From assembly GCA_035763805.1 (NCBI GenBank), contig DASUAL010000128.1, positions 1 to 64,000 of the forward strand: a stretch of 64,000 nucleotides of DNA. Direction: 5' to 3'. The position numbers and the translations under genes were made by a program. Position 1 is the first letter of the stretch. Each line of letters starts with the position of its first letter. Under the pieces are notes generated by a model, which was not told the DNA's origin, ran no database searches, and saw only the letters and a program-made list of their open reading frames with translations. This DNA is from DASUAL01 sp035763805 (lineage in GTDB: Bacteria > Gemmatimonadota > Gemmatimonadetes > Gemmatimonadales > GWC2-71-9). This document shows, piece after piece, positions 7,936 to 16,669 of the stretch.

Positions 7936-8676
7936 TCACAGCACCATCCCGCCGTCGACGACCAGCACCTGTCCCGTAATGTAGCTCGCGAAGTCGGAGG
8001 CGAGAAAGAGCACGGCGGCGGCCACATCCGGCCCGTGGCCCAAGCGCCCGAGGGGAATCGCCCGGATCAGGGTCTCGCGCGCGTCGGGGCTGATGGTACG
8101 GGTCAGCTCCGTGTCGATAAACCCCGGCGCCACGGCGTTCACCAGCACGTTGCGGGATGCCAGCTCCTTGGACGCGGCCTTGGTAAGTCCGATGAGGCCC
8201 GCCTTGGATGCGGTGTAGTTCGCCTGGCCCTTATTCCCGCCGATCCCGACGACGCTCGTGATGTTGATGATCCTGCCCCAGCGGCGCTTCAGCATCCCCC
8301 GGGCGGCGTGCTTGATCATGAGGAACGCGCCCTTCAGGTTCGTGTCGAGAACCGTCTTCCAGTCATCTTCGCTGATCCGGAACAGCAGGTTGTCGCGCGT
8401 CGTGCCCGCGTTGTTCACCAGGATGTCGATCTGGCCGAAGTCCTTTTCGACCATGGCGACGGTGGTCTCGACCTGCTGCCCGTCGGCCACGTCGCAGGCG
8501 TAGCCCCTGCCCGCGTCGTCGCCCAACCCGCGCGCCGCTGCGTCGGCTCTTGCGCCATCGCGCGCGAGGATGGCGACCTTCGCCCCCGCCGCCGCGAGCG
8601 CCTGAGCAATCGCATAGCCGATCCCGCGCGCGCCCCCCGTCACGAGCGCGACCTTCTTCGCCAGCTCGATCTTCAT
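7936..8676 (-). CDS. fabG: 3-oxoacyl-ACP reductase
   Basis: NADPH-dependent short-chain dehydrogenase that reduces beta-ketoacyl-ACP. 246 aa. Nucleotide loop TGGARGIG near residues 14-21, structural NNAG, catalytic Ser (INITSVVG) and YxxxK (YTASKAG) are all present, with the C-terminal GQVLVVDGGM. It lies between fabD and acpP, which supports the fatty-acid assignment over other short-chain dehydrogenases. Gap of 19 bp to fabD upstream and 30 bp to acpP downstream. Confidence 0.93.
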   Translation of the reverse strand: MKIELAKKVALVTGGARGIGYAIAQALAAAGAKVAILARDGARADAAARGLGDDAGRGYACDVADGQQVETTVAMVEKDFGQIDILVNNAGTTRDNLLFRISEDDWKTVLDTNLKGAFLMIKHAARGMLKRRWGRIINITSVVGIGGNKGQANYTASKAGLIGLTKAASKELASRNVLVNAVAPGFIDTELTRTISPDARETLIRAIPLGRLGHGPDVAAAVLFLASDFASYITGQVLVVDGGMVL

Positions 8677-8695
8677 CCCCCACCCCGCATTTGTG

Positions 8696-9646
8696 TCAGG
8701 CCGCCTCTAAGAAGCGCGTCACCTCATCGGCGGTCCCCACGCTCACGACGTTGGCGCCCGGGACGATCCGCCTCAGCAGCCCCGCGAGCACGCCCCCCGG
8801 GCCGAGCTCCACGAACCGCGCCTCGGCGCCGGCGAGCGCGGCGGCCCGCTGCATGCACGCGACCCACCGCACCGGCGCCGTCAGCTGGTCGGCGAGGAGG
8901 CGGCGTGCCCGATTCGCCTCCCGGACCGGCTCGGCCGTCGCGTTCGCGATCACGGGGAACGCCGGATCGCGAAACGGCGCGCGCTCGAGCGCGATGCGCA
9001 GCTGATTCGCCGCCGGGCCCATGAGGGAGGAGTGGAAGGCACCGCTCACCTTGAGGGGGATCACCCGCTTGGCGCCGCGGGCCTTGCACCCCTCGCCCGC
9101 GCGCGCGATCGCGTCCGGGTCGCCGGAGATCACCGTCTGGTCCGGCGCATTCAGGTTCGCCGCGACCGCCACCGCGTCGCCCTGCGAGGCTGCGCGGCAC
9201 GCCGCCTCGACCTCGGCGGTGGCCAGACCGAGCACCGCTGCCATCGTGCCCGGGCGCTCGGTGCCCGCGCGGTGCATCAGCTCGCCCCGACGCCGCACCA
9301 GGACCGCCGCGTCCGTCGGAGTGAGCGCTCGAGCCGTGACGTACGCCGAGTACTCGCCGAGCGAATGGCCCGCCGCCGCGACGGCCCGGCCGTCCAGCCC
9401 CGGGCCGCCCACGGCGGCGAACGTTGCCGCGGTGTGGGCCAGGATCGCCGGCTGGGCGTTGTGAGTGGCCGTCAGCTCGTCCTCCGGCCCCTCGAACATC
9501 AGGCGGCTGAGGTTGAAGCCCAGCGCGTCGTCGATCCGCTGCAACGTCTCCCGGGCCGCGGGAAACCGCTCGGTCAGGTCTCTCCCCATCCCGACTTTTT
9601 GGGCGCCCTGCCCGGGGCAGAGCCAGACGGTGGACCCAGCTACCAC
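8696..9646 (-). CDS. fabD: Malonyl-CoA:ACP transacylase
   Basis: Loads malonyl groups from CoA onto ACP. 316 aa, with the family start WLCPGQGAQKVGMG (GQGAQ oxyanion region), the nucleophile Ser95 in AAGHSLGEYSAYV, and catalytic His in VSGAFHSSLMG. Its start overlaps the end of fabH by 7 bp. The gene order fabH-fabD-fabG-acpP-fabF is the classic type II block. Confidence 0.94.
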   Translation of the reverse strand: MVAGSTVWLCPGQGAQKVGMGRDLTERFPAARETLQRIDDALGFNLSRLMFEGPEDELTATHNAQPAILAHTAATFAAVGGPGLDGRAVAAAGHSLGEYSAYVTARALTPTDAAVLVRRRGELMHRAGTERPGTMAAVLGLATAEVEAACRAASQGDAVAVAANLNAPDQTVISGDPDAIARAGEGCKARGAKRVIPLKVSGAFHSSLMGPAANQLRIALERAPFRDPAFPVIANATAEPVREANRARRLLADQLTAPVRWVACMQRAAALAGAEARFVELGPGGVLAGLLRRIVPGANVVSVGTADEVTRFLEAA

Positions 9647-10626
9647 TGCACCACCGTGCTCGCCCAGGTGAACCCCGCGCCGAAGGCGCAGAACATCACC
9701 TTCATCCCCGGCCGCACGCGGCCGCAGCGCACCGCTTCATCGAGCGCGATCGCCACCGACGCGGCCGACGTGTTCCCGAACCGGTCCACGTTCACGTAGA
9801 CCTTGTCCATCGGCAGCCCGGTGTGTTTCGCCGTCGCCTCGATGATCCGGATGTTCGCCTGGTGCGGAATGAGCAGGTCGATGTCGGCGCCCGTGAGCCC
9901 CGCGCGCCGCAGCGCCTGGTCGCAGGCGTCGGCCATCGAGAGCACGGCGGCCTTGAACACCTCGCGGCCCGCCATCTTGATGTAATACGAGTGGTCCTTC
10001 AACAGCAGCTCGTCCGGTGGGTGGGCCGCCCCGCCGCCCGGCCGGTACAGCAACTGGGCGAGCGTCCCGTCCGACTTCATATAGCTCGACAGGATGCCGC
10101 GCGCGTTGGTGCTCCGGCGCAGGATCGTCGCCCCCGCGCCGTCGCCGAACAGGACGGCCGTCGTCCGGTCGCTCCAGTCCATGATGCTCGTGAGCTTCTC
10201 CGACGCGACCACCAGTACGTGCCGCGCCTGCTCGGCCGCGACGAGCCCCTCGGCCACATTCAAGGCGTAGAGGAACCCGGTGCATGCGGCCCCGACGTCG
10301 AAGGCGGCCGCGTTCTTGGCCCCGAGGATCGCTTGGAGGTCGCACGCTTGTGATGGAAGCAGGCGGTCGGGGGAGCAGGTCGCCACCACCACGGCGTCGA
10401 GGTCAAGCGGGGTGAGCCCCGTGTCCTGCAACACCTGGTCGGCTGCGGCCTTCGCCATGCAGGCGTTCGACTCGTCCGGACCCGCGACACGGCGTTCCCG
10501 AATCCCGGTGCGCTCTCGGATCCACTGATCGGAGGTGTCGAGGATCTTCGAGAACTCGTCGTTCGTCATCACGCGCTTGGGGGTATAGCTGCCGGTGCCC
10601 CAGAGCTCCGCGATCGGCCGCTTCAC
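9640..10626 (-). CDS. fabH: Beta-ketoacyl-ACP synthase III
   Basis: Initiates fatty-acid synthesis by condensing acyl-CoA with malonyl-ACP. 328 aa. The triad is Cys115 (VGAACTGFLYAL), His in LLIPHQANIRII and Asn in RFGNTSAASV. The GTG start at 10626 makes a GTGA overlap with the plsX stop, and the family N-terminus AELWGTGSYTPKRVMTN follows at once. The primer preference (acetyl or branched acyl) cannot be read with confidence. Confidence 0.94.
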   Translation of the reverse strand: MKRPIAELWGTGSYTPKRVMTNDEFSKILDTSDQWIRERTGIRERRVAGPDESNACMAKAAADQVLQDTGLTPLDLDAVVVATCSPDRLLPSQACDLQAILGAKNAAAFDVGAACTGFLYALNVAEGLVAAEQARHVLVVASEKLTSIMDWSDRTTAVLFGDGAGATILRRSTNARGILSSYMKSDGTLAQLLYRPGGGAAHPPDELLLKDHSYYIKMAGREVFKAAVLSMADACDQALRRAGLTGADIDLLIPHQANIRIIEATAKHTGLPMDKVYVNVDRFGNTSAASVAIALDEAVRCGRVRPGMKVMFCAFGAGFTWASTVVQW

Positions 10627-11630
10627 CGGAGGGCACCCCCCTGCGCGAGCTCGGCACTGATGTCCTGGTCGAGGTGGCTTTCGACCATGTGCGCCGCGAC
10701 GCGCACGGCGTTCATGATCGCCCGCGCGGGGGAGGCGCCGTGGCAGATGATCGCCACGCCCTTGACCCCCAGAAGCGGCGCCCCGCCGTACTCGGAGTAA
10801 TCGAGGAACTTGAACAGCTGCTTCGCCTCGGGGCGGTCGAGCACGTCCGGGAAGGCGCGCTTGATCATCCCGGCGAACATCCGACCGGCCGACTCGTAGA
10901 ACTTGAGGATCGCGTTCCCGACAAAGCCGTCGCACACGACCACGTCGATCCGCCCTGCCCTGCACTCACCGGCGAGGATGTCGCGCCCTTCCACGTTGCC
11001 CACATAACGGATGCCACGCGTCTCCCGGAGGAGCTGATGCGCTTCCTTGACCACGGCGTTCCCCTTCTCGTCCTCCTCCCCGATGTTGAGGAGGCCCACG
11101 CCGGGATCGGGGCGGTCGAGCACGTCGCGCACGTACACCGTGCCGAGGTGGGCGAACCCCACGAGCTCGCGCGCGCTGCAGTCGACGTTCGCGCCGCCAT
11201 CCAGCACCAGCACGGGATGGACCGCGGTGGGAAACAGAGTCCCGATAGCGGCACGCTGAACGCCCTCGTGCAGGCGCAGCATCAGCGTCGCCGCCGCCAT
11301 CACGGCCCCGGTGTTGCCGGCGGAGATGAACGCGTCGGATTCGCCCCGCTTCTGGAGACCGAGCCCGACGGCGATGGACGAGCGCGGCTTGCTCTTGATC
11401 GCGGCCAGCGGCTTTTCGCCCATTCCCACGATCTCGGGCGCTTCGACGACGGTGAGTCGGCTCCGGTCGAAGTCCCCCTGGGTCTTGACGGCCGCCTCGA
11501 TGTCGGCCGTGCGGCCGACCAGCTGGATCTGGAAGGCAGGCGGCAGCTCGCGCAGCGCCTGCACCGCGCCTTCAACTTCCACGCGCGGGGCGTGGTCGCC
11601 TCCCATGGCGTCCAGCGCGATCCGGATCAC
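10623..11630 (-). CDS. plsX: Phosphate acyltransferase
   Basis: Makes acyl-phosphate from acyl-ACP for glycerophospholipid synthesis; peripheral membrane enzyme. 335 aa. Family marks: IALDAMGGDHAPRVEVEGA at the N-terminus, SAGNTGAVMAAATL, VLDGGANVDCSA, and CDGFVGNAILK. GTG start at 11630, 2 bp after the rpmF stop. rpmF-plsX-fab is a widely conserved cluster linking ribosome and membrane growth. Confidence 0.95.
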   Translation of the reverse strand: MIRIALDAMGGDHAPRVEVEGAVQALRELPPAFQIQLVGRTADIEAAVKTQGDFDRSRLTVVEAPEIVGMGEKPLAAIKSKPRSSIAVGLGLQKRGESDAFISAGNTGAVMAAATLMLRLHEGVQRAAIGTLFPTAVHPVLVLDGGANVDCSARELVGFAHLGTVYVRDVLDRPDPGVGLLNIGEEDEKGNAVVKEAHQLLRETRGIRYVGNVEGRDILAGECRAGRIDVVVCDGFVGNAILKFYESAGRMFAGMIKRAFPDVLDRPEAKQLFKFLDYSEYGGAPLLGVKGVAIICHGASPARAIMNAVRVAAHMVESHLDQDISAELAQGGALR

Positions 11631-11632
11631 GG

Positions 11633-11812
11633 CTAGTCCTCGACCGCGACCCGCTGCTCGTCAGCGTAATAGCCGCAGGTCGGGCACACGCGGTGCGGCC
11701 GCTTCTGGTCGCCGCAGCGCGGGCAGGGTTGGAGCGCAACCGGCGCAGCCTTGTAGTGCGTGCGCCGCGTGCGTTTCTTGCGCTTCGAGGTTCTTCGCTT
11801 CGGTACGGCCAT
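11633..11812 (-). CDS. rpmF: 50S ribosomal protein L32
   Basis: Translating the minus strand from the ATG at 11812 gives 59 residues: MAVPKRRTSKRKKRTRRTHY, then a zinc ribbon CPRCG...CPTCG (two CX2C pairs) and an acidic end. This is the cysteine-containing (C+, zinc-binding) form of L32, so the protein is expected to bind Zn. The gene lies between DUF177 and plsX, its standard bacterial position. Highly basic N-terminus contacts 23S rRNA in known ribosomes. Confidence 0.95.
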   Translation of the reverse strand: MAVPKRRTSKRKKRTRRTHYKAAPVALQPCPRCGDQKRPHRVCPTCGYYADEQRVAVED

Positions 11813-11827
11813 CGGAGTGGGTTCCTT

Positions 11828-12337
11828 TCAACCGCGGGGCCGGTCCTTGAGCGCGGCCAGCCCGCCCCACTGCGGATCGGTCGCTGGCGCGCACCCACAC
11901 GGGCCGGCGTTCAGGTCGTTGCCACAGCGCGGGCAGAGCCCGCGACAGTCGTCCCGGCATAACAGCCACTGCGGGACCGCGAGCGCCAGCTCCTCGCGCA
12001 CCGCCGGCTGAAGGTCAATGTGCGTCGCTTCCCTCGCCACCGGGTAGGAATCCGGGTCCTCGAGCGCGTCCGGATCCTGCGAGAACAGCGCGCGAATATC
12101 CGCCCTGACCGCCACGGGCACGGCTGCGAGACAGCGGCGGCACTGTCCCGCGACTCGCGTCTGCAGGGAGCCCTGCCAGTAGAATCGCCCGTCCCCGGTC
12201 GCTTGCAGCCGACCGGCCACCCGCACCGGCTCGGCCAGAGCGACCTCCAGGCCTTCAAACAACGGGTCGTCCCCGGCGAGCTCGGCCCGGGTCTCGACAG
12301 GGCCGCGTGCCAGCTCCCGCAGGTCGACCTGTAACAT
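11828..12337 (-). CDS. YceD/DUF177 family protein
   Basis: Member of the DUF177 (YceD) family, 169 aa, which in many bacteria and plastids precedes rpmF and is linked to 23S rRNA accumulation. Visible marks are the first cysteine pair CRRCL near residue 67, the acidic middle, and a C-terminal zinc-ribbon-like CRDDCRGLCPRCGNDLN followed by CGC. ATG at 12337; the next gene rpmF starts 15 bp after its stop. Exact biochemical role is unknown. Confidence 0.85.
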   Translation of the reverse strand: MLQVDLRELARGPVETRAELAGDDPLFEGLEVALAEPVRVAGRLQATGDGRFYWQGSLQTRVAGQCRRCLAAVPVAVRADIRALFSQDPDALEDPDSYPVAREATHIDLQPAVREELALAVPQWLLCRDDCRGLCPRCGNDLNAGPCGCAPATDPQWGGLAALKDRPRG

Positions 12338-12371
12338 AGACGAGCGAAGCTAAATCCTTGTGGGACTTGCG

Positions 12372-12791
12372 TCAAGCAAGCTGGCGCAGCTCGCGCTCGG
12401 CAAAGAAAAACGCCACCTCCCGCGCCGCGGTCTCTGGCGAATCGGAGGCGTGGATGGCGTTGCGCTCCTTGGACTCGGCGTAGAGCTTGCGCACCGTGCC
12501 GGGCTGTGCCTCGGCGGGGTCGGTCGCGCCGATCACGTCGCGCAGGTGCGCGACGGCGTTCGCCCGCTCGAGCGCCACGGCGAGCGCGGGCCCCGAGGTC
12601 ATGAATGTGACCAAGGAGCGGTAAAACGGTCGCTCGCGGTGCACCTCGTAGAACGCCTCGGCCTCCGTGGTCGAGAGCCTGACCAGGCGCACTGCGCGGA
12701 TCTTGAAGCCGGCATGCTCGAGGTGGCCGAGGATCTTTCCCGTGTTGCCTGTCCCCACGGCGTCCGGCTTGATGATGGCGAGTGTCAGCAT
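12372..12791 (-). CDS. ndk: Nucleoside diphosphate kinase
   Basis: Balances nucleoside triphosphates through a phospho-histidine. 139 aa. The N-terminus LTLAIIKPDAV and active-site His114 in ERNAIHASDSPETA match the family closely. ATG at 12791, 6 bp after the stop of the EIIA-CBS gene, so it is probably the end of the sucCD transcript. SucCD makes ATP or GTP and NDK equilibrates them, a functional link often seen by complex formation in other bacteria. Confidence 0.96.
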   Translation of the reverse strand: MLTLAIIKPDAVGTGNTGKILGHLEHAGFKIRAVRLVRLSTTEAEAFYEVHRERPFYRSLVTFMTSGPALAVALERANAVAHLRDVIGATDPAEAQPGTVRKLYAESKERNAIHASDSPETAAREVAFFFAERELRQLA

Positions 12792-12797
12792 CGAGTG

Positions 12798-13706
12798 TCA
12801 GGGTGCGATGAGGCGACGGATGACGTCCGCCCGCGTGAGAAAGCCGACGACGACGCCCTCCCGAACCACCGGGAAGCGGTCCACGTCCTTGGAGTTCATC
12901 AGGTTCGCCACGTCCGACAGCGTCTGCTCGTCCGAGACGCACAGCACCGAGCGGGCCATCGCCTCCTTCACCGGGATGAGCCGCGGGTCGGCCGAGCCGC
13001 GCTGGAGCTGGCTGCGCGTCAGCGCTCGGAACTCGCCACTCTTGGTGCGTTGGAGGTAGTCCGGGAGCAAGTAACGCAGCAGCTCCCGATGGGTGACCAT
13101 GCCGAGGAGCGAGCCCGTATCGTCCACCACCGGCACGGCGCGGATGTCACGCTCGATCATCATGCCCGCCACGTCGCCCAGCGTTTGGTCTGGCCGGACT
13201 GTCACAGCCTGCGGGGTCATGATGTCGCGCACGAGGAGCTGGCTGGGAAGCTCCACCGCTTCGAGCGCGGCGAGCTGCACGACCTGCTCCGCCGTCTTCG
13301 CGGCGAGGAGCGCGAGCACGGTTTCCGGATCGGACAGCGTGCGGGCGAACGCGCCCACGACCTGGAGGTAGAGCGCCGCATCGCGCAGCGGTGCCACGAT
13401 GAAGATCACGATCCGGGCGGCGCGGTGTGGGTCCTTCTCCCAGCGAATCGGCGTGGGGGAGATCCCCACCGCGGTGGCGAGGCCGCGGACAGCCTCCGTG
13501 CGGAAGTGCGGCAGGAACGCATGCTCGCCTACCGAGACCATGTCTTCGGGCCAGGTGTGGCGGATCACGGCGTTGAGGCGCTGCGGCTCCGCGACGGCGC
13601 CGCTCTCGATGAGCCGCTCCGCGAGCCGTTCCGTGGCCTGCTTCACCGTTGTGGCGCGCAGCGGGACCACGACGTGCTCGGGCTGGAGGACGTCGCGCAG
13701 CTTCAC
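12798..13706 (-). CDS. PTS EIIA-type domain fused to a CBS pair
   Basis: A 302-aa cytoplasmic fusion. Residues about 1-155 look like a PTS EIIA (fructose/Ntr) domain: KLRDVLQPEHVVVPLRA, then the phospho-acceptor-like His67 in HAFLPHFRTEAV and VIFIVAPLRDAALYLQVVGA. Residues about 157-212 and 245-300 are two CBS motifs (VRDIMTPQAVTVRP...HRELLRYLLP and VKEAMARSVLCV...ADVIRRLI), which usually bind adenosine nucleotides. The GTG start at 13706 overlaps the sucD stop in GTGA. No EI, HPr or PTS permease is in the window, so a regulatory rather than transport role is likely: sensing adenylate charge next to sucCD. That role is inference. Confidence 0.75.
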   Translation of the reverse strand: MKLRDVLQPEHVVVPLRATTVKQATERLAERLIESGAVAEPQRLNAVIRHTWPEDMVSVGEHAFLPHFRTEAVRGLATAVGISPTPIRWEKDPHRAARIVIFIVAPLRDAALYLQVVGAFARTLSDPETVLALLAAKTAEQVVQLAALEAVELPSQLLVRDIMTPQAVTVRPDQTLGDVAGMMIERDIRAVPVVDDTGSLLGMVTHRELLRYLLPDYLQRTKSGEFRALTRSQLQRGSADPRLIPVKEAMARSVLCVSDEQTLSDVANLMNSKDVDRFPVVREGVVVGFLTRADVIRRLIAP

Positions 13707-14572
13707 AGCCGTTCCTTGAGCAGCGGCACGACGTCGGCTGGGCGCCTCATCACGGAGATCCCGGCGCGCTCGAACGCCGCCATCTTTTCGGCCGCCGTGC
13801 CGCTCGAGCCCGAGATGATCGCCCCTGCATGGCCCATGCGGCGCCCCGGCGGCGCGGTCTGGCCGGCGATGAAGCCGATGACGGGCTTCGTCATCCCGTG
13901 CTGGACGAACTCGGCCGCCTGTTGCTCGTCGGTGCCGCCGATCTCGCCGATCAACACGACTGCGTCGGTTTCCGGGTCGGCTTCGAACGCCGACAGGCAG
14001 TGGATGAAGTTCGTACCGATCAGCGGGTCGCCTCCGATCCCGATACAGGTGGACTGGCCGAAGCTGTGAGTCGTGAGCTGGTGCACGATTTCGTAAGTGA
14101 GCGTTCCGCTCCGCGACACGACGCCGATGCGCCCCGCCTTGCAGATGTTCCCGGGGATGATCCCGACCTTGCTCCGGGACGGTGAGATGAGACCCGGGCA
14201 GTTCGGGCCGATGAGACGGGCGCCGCGCTCGTGCAGGTACGGAAACACCCGTGTCATGTCGAGCACGGGGATGCCCTCGGTGATGCATACGATGAGACCG
14301 ATCCCGGCGTCGGCCGCCTCGAAGATCGCGGAGGCAGCGACCGCGGCGGGGACGTAGATGACCGCCGTGTTGGCCTGGGTCTCCCGCACGGCATCGGCGA
14401 CGGCGTCGAACACCGGCACGGCGCCGTCGAACAGTTGCCCGCCCTTCCCCGGCGTGACGCCCGCCACGACCTGCGTGCCGTAGCCGATCATCTGTCGCGT
14501 ATGGAACGAGCCGTCGCGGCCGGTGATCCCCTGGACGAGGAGGCGCGTCTGCTGATCGATGAAGACGCTCAC
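13703..14572 (-). CDS. sucD: Succinyl-CoA synthetase alpha subunit
   Basis: Citric-acid-cycle subunit carrying the phosphohistidine and CoA site. 289 aa. CoA-binding loop TGRDGSFHTRQMI near residues 17-29, PNCPGLISP, and the phosphorylated His248 in RRMGHAGAIISG are present. GTG start at 14572 overlaps the sucC stop as GTGA. Forms a heteromer with SucC. Confidence 0.96.
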   Translation of the reverse strand: MSVFIDQQTRLLVQGITGRDGSFHTRQMIGYGTQVVAGVTPGKGGQLFDGAVPVFDAVADAVRETQANTAVIYVPAAVAASAIFEAADAGIGLIVCITEGIPVLDMTRVFPYLHERGARLIGPNCPGLISPSRSKVGIIPGNICKAGRIGVVSRSGTLTYEIVHQLTTHSFGQSTCIGIGGDPLIGTNFIHCLSAFEADPETDAVVLIGEIGGTDEQQAAEFVQHGMTKPVIGFIAGQTAPPGRRMGHAGAIISGSSGTAAEKMAAFERAGISVMRRPADVVPLLKERL

Positions 14573-15705
14573 GTCCCGCCCGCCTTAGCGACGGCTTGCT
14601 TCACGGCTTCGTCCATGTCGGTCAGCGCGGAGAAGCCCGCACGCGTGAGGATCGCGACCGCTTCGGCTTCGTTGGTGCCGGTCAGTCGGATGACCAGCGG
14701 TACGTGGAGCGGGAACTGCTGCGTGGCCTGGACGATGCCGTTCGCCACGTCATCGCAGCGCGTGATGCCGCCGAAGATGTTGAACAGGATGGCCCGCACG
14801 TGCGGATCGGCGGTGATGATCTTCAGCGCGTCCACGACCTTCTGCGGGTTCGAGCTGCCGCCGATGTCGAGGAAGTTCGCGGGGGCGCCGCCGTGGTATT
14901 TCACGAGGTCCATCGTCGCCATCGCGAGCCCGGCGCCGTTGACGCAACACCCGACTGTCCCCTCCAACTTGATGAACGTGAGCCCGGCCTCCCGCGCCTG
15001 GACCTCGGACGGTGCCTCGGCCGAAATATCGCGCAGTGCCGCGATCTCGGGCCGGCGATCGAGCTCGTTGTCGTCGATGACGATCTTTGCATCGAGGGCG
15101 ACGACATGTCCTGCGGGAGTGGTCGCGAGCGGATTGATTTCCACAAGCGATGCCCCGGCGTCGTAGAGGGCGGTGTAGAGCTTCTGCATGATGTCCGCCG
15201 CCGCCCGCGCCCGACCAAGATCTCGGTGGAGCTGGAACGCGAGCCCGAGCGCCTGGTGCGCCAGCAGCCCGTAGCGCGGATCGACCGCGAGACGGTGAAT
15301 CCGCCGCGGAGTCTTCGCCGCGACCTCCTCGATGTCGATTCCGCCGTCCGCGCTCACCATCAGCACCGGGCGCTGCGAGGCGCGGTCCACGATGATGCCG
15401 ACGTAGCTCTCCGACGCGATGTCGGTGGCGGGTGTGACCAACACCTTGTGGACGGTGAGGCCCTTGATCCTCATCCCGAGGATCTTCGCTGCGTGCGCCT
15501 TGGCCTCGTCAGGGCCCGTCGCGAGCTTCACACCACCCGCCTTCCCCCGCCCGCCCGCGTGCACCTGCGCTTTCACCACGACCCTGCCGCCCAGCCGCTC
15601 CGCGATGTCGCGTGCCTGGATCGGGGTTTCCGCGACCTCGCCGCCCGGAATCGGAAGGCCGTGACGCCTGAGGATTTCGCGCGCCTGGTACTCGTGCAGG
15701 TTCAC
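14569..15705 (-). CDS. sucC: Succinyl-CoA synthetase beta subunit
   Basis: Nucleotide-binding (ATP-grasp) subunit, 378 aa. N-terminus NLHEYQAREILRRHGLPIP, ATP-grasp region VVKAQVHAGGRGKAGGVKLA, and the nucleotide/CoA interface ILFNIFGGITRCDDVANGI are typical. GTG start at 15705 overlaps the carbamate kinase stop as GTGA. Nucleotide preference (ATP or GTP) cannot be judged safely here. Confidence 0.96.
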   Translation of the reverse strand: MNLHEYQAREILRRHGLPIPGGEVAETPIQARDIAERLGGRVVVKAQVHAGGRGKAGGVKLATGPDEAKAHAAKILGMRIKGLTVHKVLVTPATDIASESYVGIIVDRASQRPVLMVSADGGIDIEEVAAKTPRRIHRLAVDPRYGLLAHQALGLAFQLHRDLGRARAAADIMQKLYTALYDAGASLVEINPLATTPAGHVVALDAKIVIDDNELDRRPEIAALRDISAEAPSEVQAREAGLTFIKLEGTVGCCVNGAGLAMATMDLVKYHGGAPANFLDIGGSSNPQKVVDALKIITADPHVRAILFNIFGGITRCDDVANGIVQATQQFPLHVPLVIRLTGTNEAEAVAILTRAGFSALTDMDEAVKQAVAKAGGT

Positions 15706-16658
15706 GCGAGCTCCCTCGTGACCGTCGTGCCGGCTTCCCCGCGCAGCGCCGCGAGGCCTTGCGACAGCTCGGCGATGACCGCACGCGCCCCGCCCGTCCG
15801 GACGAAGTCCGCCGCGGCCTCGACTTTGGGTCGCATGCTGCCCGTCCCCAACTCCCTGCCTGCGAGCAAGTGGTCTGCCTGGGCGAGATCGAGTCGGCGG
15901 ATCGCCTCCTGGTGCTTCGTGCCGTAGCCCCGGTACACGGCGTCCACGTTGGTGAGGATCAGCAGCACGTCGGCGGCGATCTCACGCCCCAGGATCGCCG
16001 CGACCCGATCCTTGTCGGCCACGGCATCGATGCCCTCGAGGCGCAGCACCGGATCGTGGTAGACGGGCGGCCCGCCGCCGCCACACGCCACCACGATGTG
16101 ACCCGCAGCGACGAGGTGCTGAATCGTGTGGCATTCCACGACGGCAACGGGCTTCGGCGAGGGCGCGACGCGCCGCCAGCGGCCCGGCTGCTCCTCTTTC
16201 ACTGGCACGCCGCGCGCCTGGAGCCTCGCGACGCGGGAGGGGTCGAGGGCATGGCCGATCGGCTTCGTCGGGGTACGCAGGTTGGGGTCGTTCGCGTCGC
16301 ACAACGTCTGGGTGATGACCGTGACGACCTGCCGCTCGACGCCCGCGCGCGCCAGCGCGTTCTGGAGCGACTGCTGGATCATGTAGCCCATCCACCCCGC
16401 CGTCGCTGCGACCAGGACGCCGAGCGGCAGGGGTTCGACGTGGTCGACCGCGAGTTCGTTGCGCGCGAGCTCGTCCCCCACCTGCGGCCCGTTGCCGTGC
16501 ACCAGCGCGATGGCCCAGCGGTCGCGCGCGAGGTCCACGATGGGCGCGAGGCTCTCGCGGGTGTGACGGAATTGATTCGCGATCGTGGGACGCTCGCCCG
16601 GCGGCGCGACGGCGTTGCCGCCCAGCGCGACAACGATGGTGCCCTGCGCCGATGTCAC
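15702..16658 (-). CDS. arcC: Carbamate kinase
   Basis: Amino-acid kinase family enzyme, 318 aa, interconverting carbamoyl phosphate plus ADP with carbamate plus ATP. Marks: VVALGGNAVAPPGE at the N-terminus, VHGNGPQVGD, TQTLCDANDPNL, the KPIGHAL insertion, ACGGGGPPVY, and GSMRPKVEAAADFV near the end, all as in carbamate kinases rather than glutamate or aspartate kinases. ATG at 16658, 11 bp from the UPF0182 stop. There is no arginine deiminase or ornithine transcarbamylase nearby; instead it leads directly into sucC by a GTGA overlap. Both are substrate-level phosphorylation enzymes, but a metabolic link is inference. Confidence 0.88.
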   Translation of the reverse strand: MTSAQGTIVVALGGNAVAPPGERPTIANQFRHTRESLAPIVDLARDRWAIALVHGNGPQVGDELARNELAVDHVEPLPLGVLVAATAGWMGYMIQQSLQNALARAGVERQVVTVITQTLCDANDPNLRTPTKPIGHALDPSRVARLQARGVPVKEEQPGRWRRVAPSPKPVAVVECHTIQHLVAAGHIVVACGGGGPPVYHDPVLRLEGIDAVADKDRVAAILGREIAADVLLILTNVDAVYRGYGTKHQEAIRRLDLAQADHLLAGRELGTGSMRPKVEAAADFVRTGGARAVIAELSQGLAALRGEAGTTVTRELA

Positions 16659-16669
16659 GGCGGCGCAAC

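Noticed and set aside
6736..9024. Long plus-strand frame across fabF-acpP-fabG
   Set aside because: Antisense to well-identified fab genes, with no motif.
12798..13706. EIIA-CBS gene as an IMP dehydrogenase-like or chloride channel CBS protein
   Set aside because: No TIM barrel or channel segment; the N-terminal part follows the EIIA pattern with the phospho-histidine.
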